From the NCBI GenBank assembly GCA_030789695.1, contig CM061142.1:143749637-143813636 (forward strand): a stretch of 64,000 nucleotides of DNA, in the 5' to 3' direction. Both the position numbers and the translations under genes were made by a program. Under the pieces are notes generated by a model, which did no database searches, was not told where the DNA came from, and was given only the letters and a program-made list of their open reading frames with translations. Positions 44,122 through 53,878 of this stretch are shown piece by piece (position 1 is the stretch's first letter; each line of letters opens with the position of its first letter). Source of the DNA: Scilla litardierei (taxonomy: Eukaryota > Streptophyta > Magnoliopsida > Asparagales > Asparagaceae).

Positions 44122-46884
44122 ATGTACACGAGATCCACGGCGAACCCCGAAGAAATACTATACGATCCGGAGATCGAACATACATTGAGGAGGATTAGAG
44201 CGGAGAGGAGACTCGATACGGAAGGGAATTTTATGACTCATCCTGAGACACCCGAAGAATTGGCGAAGCGAATGGCGAGGATCATTTCCATTAGAGATAG
44301 GCTTCGGCCTAAGACTTCTTCCACGACCTCATCCAAAGCTATGCCGGAGTTGGCGGCCGACAAAAATTTCGAATTGAAGACCGGATTGGTAGTTCTGATG
44401 CAGCAAGACCCTTTTCATGGGAATTTCCATAAGAACCCTCATTACCACATCCAGCTCTTCCTATCAAAATGTGCCACCTTCCAAATGCCGGGCGTCTCCA
44501 TAGATGCTATCAGACTGCACCTCTTCCCCTTCACACTCAAGGACAAGGCCTTATATTGGTTGAGGACGCAAGCTGAAGGAATCTTCACCACTTGGGACGA
44601 ATTGGCGAGTGCCTTCGTTGATAAATTTTACCCACCCTCCAAGACGGTGAAGATAAGAAGTGCTCTCAGGTCCTTCAAGCAAGGACCGCAGGAGACTCTC
44701 TATGAGGCGTGGGAGCGCTTCAAGGACTTGCAACACCAATGCCCCCATCACAGCATAGAGGATTGGGAGCTTGTCCACAGTTTCTACAATGGACTCCAAC
44801 CGGGCACAAAACAGATTATTGATGCTACCGCCAACGGAGCCATTTTGTCAAAGACCCCCGATGAAGCTACGGCCTTCCTAGAGGAGATGGCCTCCAACAA
44901 CCAACAGTGGGGCGATGAGCGAGGACATTCTTCGACCTCCTTGAAGCCCACAAGTATTTATGAGGCCAAGGCCATAGCAGAGCTTGCTAGCAAATTTGAC
45001 TCTCTCCACAAGGTAGTGGAGAGGTTGGAGAAATTCATTACCGAGCTGCAAGGAGCCCCTACTACATCCGCACCGACAAATCATATGAGTGATTGGCAAG
45101 ACCAGTCCCAAGCCATGTATGTAGGAGGAGAGCATGGAGAAGGAGCTTTGGAGCAAATTCAGTATGTTGCGGGGAATTCCGGATATTGGGCCAACCCGGT
45201 CGCTAGAAACCATCCGGGTTTTTCCAATGCTAATAATGATGGTGCCTTGAACCCCCCGCCTCAACAACCTCCTCAAGCTCGGGCTCCACCACCACAACCG
45301 AATTATCAACCAAGCGGGCCACCGCAACAAAACTTCCCTCCTAGGAACCAAGTTGGACCTTATAGGCCACCCGGGTATAATCAAGGTTGGAGAAATCCCA
45401 ACCCCCCACAAGCTCAACCACGTTCGTATTTTGAAGCTAAAGTGGAGGAGTTTATGGTGGAGCAGAGAAAGATCAACGCAACGTTGAAAGCGGGACAAGA
45501 TTCTCTCACCACCGTCGTCGCTCAAATTGGGGAGCAACTTGCGTTGCTCAATAGAAACAACCAACAATTGCCGGCTCAACCCGAGCCAAATCCACGGGAC
45601 AACACTGGGCATATCAACGCGGTTGTTGCAGTTACGACAAGGGGTGGAAAGGATACCACTCCCCCCATGACTCAAATCAAGGAACCCGTGGTGGAGATTC
45701 TAGAATAGAGCGAGCTGGTAATTGAGGTGGAAAAAGAGAAGGAGCCGCAAGAAGGAGCAAAATCTAGATTGGAGGAACCTATTGATGAGCGCCGATTCAT
45801 GCCACCGGTGCCTTTCCCTCAACGGCTAGCTAGAGCCAAGATCGAGAAGAGGCTAGCCATGTTCCTCGAATACTTGAGAGGAGTAAGCCTCAATATCCCT
45901 TTCCTTGATGCCATAGTGGAAATACCATCCTACGCGAAGTTCTTAAAGGACTTGATTACGGGAAGGAAAAGGAAGGAGAAGATCAAGCTCGCAGAACAAG
46001 GAACGTGGTTCACTAGGAAGGAAAAGGGGCCCGCCAAATTTAAAGATACCGGGAGTTTCCGGATTCCTTGTACACTCGGAGGCGTCCCCTTACAAAAAGC
46101 ATTGGTTGCGTTAGGTGCTAGTGTGAGCCTCATGCCTCTCACCATGTTCCGGAGGTTGAATACCGGTACAGATTTAAAGCTAACCGACATGAGGATTTAA
46201 CTCGTGGACGGTCGAATTACAAGGCCGGTTGGGATCGCGGAGAATATCCCACTCCAAGTTCCGGGAGGCATATGCTTGCCTTGTGATTTTTTGATCATGG
46301 ACATCAAGGAGGAGGGTGACACATCGCTCATACTTGGACGCCCATTCCTCGCCACTGCCGGTGTAATCGTCGATGTGCGGGAAGGGACTCTTACCTTGAA
46401 TGTTGGCAACATTGAAGTCGAGCTCTATATACCAAAGACTATGAAGCACATGTCGTATCATGAGGAGCTAGATTATTTGGACCTCATTGACGAGGTTATA
46501 GAAGAGGCTACCCCCTACTCCATCGGTGCACTCCACGATGACGGCTTCGAAGAAGGCCAAGATTTGGTCGAAGAAGAGAAGATGGAGGACTCTCCCAATA
46601 GCTACATGGTGAATGATGAAGGCGACGCTGATGTCACAAGAATACGGGAGATTTGCAAGCTCTCGACATTGAAGAGTCCAAAGAAAGCTCCGCCGATTCG
46701 AAGATCGGTGTCACCGGTGAAGTCAAGGACCGGCACAAGCTCAAGCTTGGGGGAGCCATCCCCCAACATTACCCAAGATGAAGGGGCATTGAGGAAGGCC
46801 ACGCATCACCACGATCCAAATCCGAGCGGTCTTCCCGGCAAGTTCGACGGGTGCATCTCATATGCACCCAACATCACGCGTTAA
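44122..46884 (+). pseudogene. gag-pro: Ath-B Gag-protease, two premature stops, catalytic Asp lost
   Basis: It starts MYTRSTANPEEILYDPEIE 117 bp after the primer site. One frame of 921 codons is interrupted only by TAG ending at 45708 and TAA ending at 46200 (CAA in homologues). Gag domain residues are about 80-240 (LVVLMQQDPFHGNFHKNPHYH, FLSKCATFQMPGV, KDKALYWLRTQAEG, SAFVDKFYPPSKTVKIR). A Pro/Gln-rich linker follows, then a conserved KRLAMFLEYLRGVSLNIPFLDAIV segment and the protease near residue 662. There the motif reads LVALGASVSLMPL: the catalytic Asp found in Ath-A, C and D is Ala, so the protease would be dead even if read through. The frame ends just before the post-pol motif (CCTTAAACGAGCGCTTATC, then GAGGCAACCC). 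Confidence 0.9.
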
Positions 46885-48102
46885 TTGAAGATCCAAGGGG
46901 GTCGAGCTCAAGACCTTAAACGAGCGCTTATCGGGAGGCAACCCGATGGTTTTTGCATTATTTTTATTTGGTTTTTATTTTTTATTTTAGACTTTATTAG
47001 TGTTTTGAGTCTTTTTGCCCATAAAAATCGTGACAACGGGTCTTAATTCTTATGACAGGAGAGGAGAAAAGGAGATCTCTAATATGGTGGAAGATAGAAA
47101 CAAAGAAGAGCGCTCCAGGAATGCACTCGAGGCTTAGGAAGAGGAAGAAACCAACTGGAGGAAGAAAAACAGAGAGTAGAGCGAAAACGGAGCCCCGAAG
47201 CAGAAAACAGCACGTCACTCGGCCGAGTATCATATGCGACTCGGCCGAGCAAAGGACCCCATTCGGCCAAGTGGGGCACCAACCAGGGAAGTCTGCGCAA
47301 CCAACTCTCTGTCTTTTTTTGTGCATTTCAAATTAACTGTCACTCGGTCGAGTACGTTTAGTCACTCGGCTGAGTGAAACGGATACCCTCCTAGCCTAAA
47401 AATTACCGAGTAGCTTGTGCCACTCGGCCGAAGGAGTTTTCTCCCTTTGGCCGAGTGAACAAAAGCCACTTGGCCGAGTCGTAATTGGGAACGAGATTTT
47501 CGAAAATTTCTTATGTTTACGCACTCGGCCGAGTGACGTTGTCACTCGGTCGAGTCGTAACAATTTCTATATAAGCGTGGCGCGGGCGCGATTTTCTAAA
47601 AACCCCAAATTCGTTTCTTTTTCACCCGAGCTCACGCTGCTTCGACTTCCCTCGCCTGCTATTCCGACTTCCCTCGCCTGAATCGCTTCCCTTCGAGCCG
47701 GCGCCTGCCCGTTCTCACCTCGCCGTCGGTAGCCCGCCGCTCCACCTCGCCGGCGCCGTTCGTCCCAACCTCCATTGTCTCGTTTAGCCCCAAAAATCCT
47801 ATTTTTCCCTATTTCTCTTGATCCGTAGACCCGTTGAGCCCAAAAATAAAATTAATTTGTTTATCTATCTATTATACCACATCTCCCCCATGTATTTTGA
47901 ATATTATCCGCTGATATCGTTGTTTGATTTGCAGGCTATCTTGGGGGAGCTTCGGGGAGCTTCATTACGCGTTTTAGCTTCGTGGAGGCGGCGCTCTTCG
48001 CACACACTTGCTGATTTGCTCTCGTGACGTGTTCAGGTACACTCGCTCCTTTTATTGAGCACGCCGCATTATATTTTTGTTGGGTGAGCACTCGCGGCAC
48101 AT
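46885..48102 (+). promoter_or_regulatory. Ath-B intergenic block with internal promoter-like unit
   Basis: After the post-pol tail, the LTR palindrome word CACTCGGCCGAG recurs many times (47213-47560). The last pair (47522-47556), joined as GAGTGAC-GTT-GTCACTC, stands 12 bp from TATATAAG (47568-47575), about 530 bp upstream of ORF2. A possible 3' splice site TTTGATTTGCAG ends at 47934, followed by TCTTGGGGGAG; CAG-GTACAC (near 48034) could be a donor. No protein is encoded here. Confidence 0.6.
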
Positions 48103-50121
48103 ATGCCGCCCTGCACTAGGCCACGCACGCGGGGAGCCTCTTCCAAGCGAAAGAGGACCGACGATGCCGGTCCTTCTCACGCTAGGGAGGACTCCCCTCC
48201 ACCTAGCCCGCCACATCCACCACCCCCCACACAGCCGCTTCCCGCCGATCCTGTCCCACCACTGGCTCCCGCTGTCGGGCCGCTGGGGATCACGTTCAGA
48301 AACGACGCACATCGCGTCTGATTTGAGCGTATCACCCAGCGCTTGATAGTGCACTCTAGGTTTGCACATTTAGCAGACCTTGACCGTTTAGGGGTCCTAG
48401 AGGGGCTACGCACGTTGTACGACAATGTGGGGTGGCGTGATTTTCTTGCTGTGTCGGCGGATACCTATATCCGCCCGACACTAGAGGTCCTGAGCTCGAT
48501 TGACCAGACCACTGGGGGATGCACATTCCGCCTGATGGATAGAGAGTGCGAGGTCACTTTCGACATGCTTCGTGCGTTCTTCCAGTGGCCCGATGTCCCT
48601 GTCCCCGACCGTGCCTACGCGCCCACGCACATCCCACCACCGTCGTTCGACGCTTCCACGTTCTAGACACGGATCACGGGTTCTCACTTGGCATTGACCC
48701 TAGTATGGCCAAGGCCTCAGCCATCCTGCACCCCTGCCTCCGTATAACATAGCGCCTCATGGCGACCAATTTTTTGGCGAGGTACGAGCCTGGGACGATG
48801 TCTACGCCTGAGCTCTACATGCTCTACGCGATGACTCGTCCCAGAGTTCTCGAGAGGGGTAGCGATGACCTGGTCCCCACCGTTGAGATTGATATTACTA
48901 GCTGGTTCTTAGACCGCATCATCATTTCAGTGGGCGCTCGCTCACTTATTTGCTGTGGCGGTCTGATTACTCTGCTAGCCCTGATGACCGGCGTGGACCT
49001 ACCTGCTAACCTTCGATGAGCCCCGGACCCCACTGCACTCTCGATAGACGTTATGGCCCGGATGAAGATGCTTCGTCCCCACGGCAAGCGGCACTGGGTA
49101 TGGTTGCAAGGTCCCTTTGGTGCCGATTACATGGTTCTTCCGAGCTCCGCTCGGACACACATAGGACCGGCACACGTGGACTGGCTTCCGACGATGGATC
49201 TCCTGATCCCCACCGCCTATGTGCTAGAGGCCGAGGGAGCTGAGCAGGCACCCCCTGCACCTCCTGCTGACCCTGTGATCCCCCAGCCTGAGCCTGCACT
49301 GTCTGCACCTCCTGACACTTCAGTCAGTGTCGAGAGTACCCTTGCTGTGTTGCCCACCACGTCCACCATGTCCACCATGTCTACCACCACCCCTACCACT
49401 GTTGTGCCTATCTCGGTTGAGCCTATTTCCTCACTTCTTCCCGAGCGTCCACCCACTATCCTTGAGAGCGGCGAGCCTTCCTTCGCTGCCGTCGTGGAGA
49501 CCATGTCCAGTATGATCTCTGCTCGAGTGCCACCTTTTGGTCATTACACTTCCTCCCCATCGGTCGACCTTTTTGTCTCCACCGCAGCTGTCCTATCCGA
49601 GAGTGTCATGACGTCTATCCCTGCTTATGTATCACCGACCTCTCTTGCTGCCTCGTTGCCGATTTTGTCTTCCACTGCTACTACTGCCTCCTCGTCCCAG
49701 CCTGCGTCCCAGCCTCGCACTGAGGCTGGGCATCCACTAGTGATCACAGCACCCTTCCCGCACTTTCCTGTTGGCCCCATACTCTACACCACCCGTGTCA
49801 GACAGCCCCGTCCTTCACAGCATAGACCTGTTCTTCCCTCCGCCCCCACCACCCCCTGACACTCTACTTCAGAGCCTTCGTGCTCTTGAGGGGACGGTGA
49901 GTGGACTCTGAGGCGACTTTAGGGCTCTCTCTGCCACGGTCAGTTCCGTGCAGTCTCGCATAGCCATGCTCCCCGATATTCAGGCTTGCCTGAGTCAGAT
50001 CCTGGCGCGACTGCCTCCGCTTCACCCACCTGCCCAACAGACACCTCCACCACCACCTCCACCACCACCACCACCTCCACCTCCGCCACAGGACGGAGAT
50101 GGTGCAGCACCACCAGCTTAG
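48103..50121 (+). pseudogene. Ath-B ORF2: ATHILA-type accessory protein, stops and frameshifts
   Basis: It starts MPPCTRPRTRGASSKRKRTDD. The frame is broken by a TGA (48319), a TAG where Ath-A has TGG (48664), a one-base deletion soon after, a TGA at 49017 and a one-base insertion near 49850. Core motifs: ITFRNDAHRV, FAHLADLDRLGVLEGL, LYDNVGWRDFLAVS, LEVLSSIDQ, FRLMDRECEVTFDMLRAFFQWPDV, PELYMLYAMTRPRVL, ICCGGLITLLALM and GPFGADYMVLPSSART. A Pro/Ser/Thr-rich tail follows, then a short segment near 49870-50000 that could form a helix and a poly-Pro run. Ath-A is the closest homologue. Its role is unknown; nuclear entry by the basic N-terminus is only a guess. Confidence 0.75.
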
Positions 50122-50427
50122 GAACACCCTTGATGCCATTGATCTTTTTTGTCGTTATGCTGCCCATTCTCTGCTGGTCCTGTCGATATATTTTGCCCCC
50201 CCTCCTCCCCTCACTATTTTGGTCCCTGTTCTGATCACATCATTTTATATCCTTTTTGGGAGAGAGGGAGAGTACTTTTGGTAACACATTACCTGCATCA
50301 CTCTGATCTTTGCATGCATCATTCACACCCGCATCATATTTTTTTTGTTTATTTTCCTTTTTTTATATATCATGCATGCATCCTCACCCGCCCCACCCAT
50401 TTCCCATCTCTCGGTGTGCCACACTAT

Positions 50428-50447
50428 GCACATTGAGGACACTGTGC
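50428..50447 (+). other. Conserved UTR hairpin 1, Ath-B
   Basis: GCACATTGAGGACACTGTGC has a 5-bp perfect stem (GCACA/TGTGC) around a TTGAGG-containing loop, followed by TTGGGGGAGT. The identical sequence is present in Ath-A (60166-60185) and Ath-C (17001-17020). Confidence 0.75.
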
Positions 50448-51280
50448 ACTTTTTCTTGGGGGAGTGAGTTCTCACACTTTTTGCTTTCATCACCTTTATT
50501 TTTTAGTTTTTTCACGTTTTTTCCGCTTTTGCACCCATTTTTCATCACTTTTTCATTTTTTACCATGCATAACGTTTTTCTTATTTTCTTTGTGTGCTGC
50601 ATTGTAAATAGCTTTGTTTTCCTCTATCTTTATTTCTTTCATCTTTTGCTAGAGATGATTTTTTTGTGATGACGATGACGTGGTGTTAGCTTTTCTCTGT
50701 ATGCATGCTAATTTTGTCATGTCATAGCTTTTGTTTCTGTTATCATATGCTATGTCCTGCTTTGCATTTAGAAATAGTAACCCATTTCTTTTTTCGTATG
50801 AAAATGGATGAAATTCTATTATTAGCTTATGTCTGATGATTCATATGTATGCTATCGTAGAAATTACACCAAGATTCACGCATTGATTGCTTATATCTAG
50901 AGTACTGCTTTCCTTTCTCATATCACTTCTTATTGCATGATTTGTACGCTTCACTTCAGATTGATTGAATGTTTGCTAGCATTGATATATATGGACTAGT
51001 TTTCTTTTTGTGATTAAACTGAGTAGATTAAATTACCATGCTGAAGTTGTCATGCACGTCCTATAGAGTGAACCGAGAGATACATTTATTTCTTTTTCCA
51101 CATATCTTGAACATTATTTCTCTATTTTAAATTCATTGGTGAATCTCCCCTTAGCATTTCTATTATTGGCATCCCCCCGTTACTATATCCCATGCTCCAA
51201 ATTCCCCAAAACCAAAAAGAAAAAAATACTCGTATATCCTTCTCTTTTGATTTGGGATCATTTGTGTATATATGTTATTT

Positions 51281-51363
51281 GAAAAAAAAAGAGAGAAAAG
51301 ATGAAAAGAAAAAGAAAAAGATTTGAGAAAAAGAAAAGAAAAGAGAAAAGAAGTTCGAAAACG
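51281..51363 (+). other. Internal purine tract, Ath-B
   Basis: Almost only A and G for about 80 bases. Equivalent tracts are at 61022-61083 (Ath-A) and 16103-16153 (Ath-C). Confidence 0.75.
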
Positions 51364-51481
51364 ATCTCATCTCATATCCTTTCTCTCTTTCTTCCCTCTT
51401 TTGCTTTTATTTTTATTTCTTTGACTTTTGGAGATTCAAAAGAAACGGGGAATGTAAATATTGTTTTGTTTATGCCAGCAC

Positions 51482-51495
51482 GCTTATGGATAAGC
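51482..51495 (+). other. Conserved UTR hairpin 2, Ath-B
   Basis: GCTTAT-GG-ATAAGC runs directly into TTGGGGGAGAGG. Ath-A (61197-61210) and Ath-C (15974-15987) have GCTTAT-AG-ATAAGC. Confidence 0.75.
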
Positions 51496-52060
51496 TTGGG
51501 GGAGAGGATCCAATGATGTGTGAGAGAGTGACTACTTGACGGTGCATGACAACCTAGGCTAAGTAATATTTTATACTCGATAAGATTGATAAAGTTTCAC
51601 GAACTCCAGAAATATACGCTTAGCATTCATTTCATGAAAACCACTCTTTTCTATTCTTACTACTCTATTGTGTGATATCTCTGTACTCCTTATAGAAAGC
51701 ATTCAATTGAAAAGTGTGTGATCTACGATTTTGTATACCACTGTAGATGCTTCAGACGATACTAATTCTAGAATTATTCTATTTTTCATGCTATATTGAT
51801 ATTCTTGGGTTTTCTATTTAAAATGCACCATTATACTATGATATCGAGATAAAAGTCTTTGACATGTGTTTTATATTCGATGTGTGCTATATGAGTAAGC
51901 AAACCCCACGTCCTGAGAAAAATGATCTAGTAGCTTCCTTCTTCGTTTTCTGTTTTGTTTTTCTTTCTATTTTATTTTCCACTTTTCCATCGTTTCTTTT
52001 ATCTTTTTCCACCGGGTTCGCTTTTTACTCATCTCCCTCGAGGACGAGTAAGAGGTAAGC

Positions 52061-52070
52061 TTGGGGATTT
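52061..52070 (+). promoter_or_regulatory. Ath-B polypurine tract
   Basis: TTGGGGATTT adjoins the 3' LTR; it has one G fewer than Ath-A, C and D. Confidence 0.85.
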
Positions 52071-53877
52071 TGATCACTCCATATTTTACAACTTTTTTCT
52101 GCATGTTTACATGCCATTTCGATCGCTCGAATCGCGTTTTTCACGATTATTCGACAATATTGCGATGCTTTTCACGATTTCTTGTTTTTGTCGAATTTCA
52201 GGAGATTTCGAGCGATTTGGAGTGATTCTGAGATGCACCCACTCCGGAGTGTCACCCGTGACTCTTTCGAGGGGAATTTTGCTATTGGAGAGGTGTGGCA
52301 GAAGAAAGAACATCGTAGGAGCGACGAGGGAGCAAAAATACGAAGATTGGGCATCTTCAGCATGTCACTCGGCCGAGTGAAGGAGTCACTCGGCCGACCA
52401 TCGAGAGCCCGCTCGGCCGGCCAAATCAGACACGCAAAAGATGGAGTATCAGCGTGCACTCGACCGACCGTCGCCAGCCCACTCGGCCGAACCACAGAGA
52501 CACCACTCGCCCGAGTGGCATCAAGACGACGGCAAACAAAAAGTCCCAACTTACTGTAACCCGTCTGTACCGTCCCGAGTTCTGACTCGGCCGCGTGAAT
52601 AAGTCCCCTCGGCCGAAGCAAAGAAAGTCACTTGGCCGAGTGACTCCCGAGGAGCCGACCCCCAAAAGTCCGAAGTTACTGGAATTTGTCAGGGTTTGTC
52701 ACTCGGCCGAATGACATTTGTCACTCGGTCGAGTGAGCCACGCTGCCTGTAGTGTAAATTGCGATTTTCAGGCTGCACAGGGGCAATTTTGTCACAGTTT
52801 TTTGGGCGATTTTGGGGGGGTATTTAACCCCAGTTTTTAACCTAGTTTAGGGGGCTTTTTCAGAACTTTTTGCAGCCTTTTTTAGATTACTTTTTAGGAA
52901 ATTAGATTGAGCTTTTTAGAGAGAGATAAAAGTGTTATTTTGTTGGATGCTATTGAATCTTCATTGGTTCGTCTCTCTTTCTATCAAAACCCCCATTTTT
53001 ATTGATATATTGAATATTGCCATGAATTCTATTGTTTTTATTATTGAATTTCTATTGAATTGCATTATAAATTGTGAGTAGTTTTATCGTCTTAGGGCGT
53101 AGGGATGAACCCTACGAACCCTATTTCTAATTTGTGTCAAATTGGTGAAACTTTTGCTAGAATTGATTAGGGTTAGTTTGGGATTGATTTAATACGAATA
53201 GCTAGGGATTCATACCGATTGGGATTTGCAAGAGATTGGGTCCCAACTCGATAGGAAGTCCTAGAAATTCGAAATGGGCTATAATTGGATTCTTTTGGAA
53301 TCGGTTTGCAAGAGATTGGACTGAAACTAGGGTTTTCGATTGCAATTCTATACCAATACCCGTTTGCAAGAGATTGGACGGGTAGGAACTATCCCAACCT
53401 AGGTCGTAGCTCTTGTTTGCACGAGAGTGGGCTCGAGATACGATTGAACGATGATGTTGTTCTTCACGCTAGCTTGCCTAGGTTAGGGTTTGCAAGAGAT
53501 TGGACCCTACCCTAGGTTTGCTATAGACCGGCAATAGCGCGAGAGCGTGAGCTTGGTTCTACATTTAGTTGCAACTAGTTCACCTGAATTTCAAGTCTAG
53601 CGATTGTGAAACCTACGAATCACAACGACGAGATATGTTTTGTAGCGGGGATTCCCTACCCCTAGGCGTCTTTATTAATTTGATATTTCCTTTATACAAT
53701 TGAACGACTGTGACCGCTTTATTGCGAATAATTCTCGACTGTTCTTATAGCCAGGTGAATTGAAGAAGACACCGTCATTTGCCCTCCTCTTGTTCGATAC
53801 CCGCTCGCCGCTACACCATGCGATTGCGGTAAGACTAGCAAGTCGCTCGCCCCGGGTGTGTGTTCGGGGCGCGATCA
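52071..53877 (+). repeat. Ath-B 3' LTR (1807 bp)
   Basis: TGATCACTCC to GGCGCGATCA. The array spans 52364-52736 with its last palindrome pair at 52699-52736, and TATTTAAC is at 52821. Followed by the CATGT duplication (53878-53882). Confidence 0.93.
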
Positions 53878-53878
53878 C

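Larger units (their letters stand above)
50122..52060 (+). other. Ath-B structured 3' UTR
   Basis: About 1.9 kb without a gene, conserved with Ath-A and C. In order: hairpin 1 (50428-50447) and TTGGGGGAG (50456), stem arm GTTGTCATGCAC (51046-51057), purine tract (51281-51363), hairpin 2 (51482-51495) with TTGGGGGAG, partner arm GTGCATGACAAC (51542-51553), then TCGAGGACGAG before the polypurine tract. Confidence 0.78.
12389..53877 (+). mobile_element. Ath-B: non-autonomous Athila-type element, interrupted by Ath-C
   Basis: It consists of 12389-13545 plus 43321-53877, about 11.7 kb without Ath-C. Same plan as Ath-A: LTRs, tRNA-Asp primer site, gag-protease, no RT or integrase, internal array with TATA, ORF2, structured 3' UTR, polypurine tract. 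It is flanked by CATGT. Confidence 0.92.
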
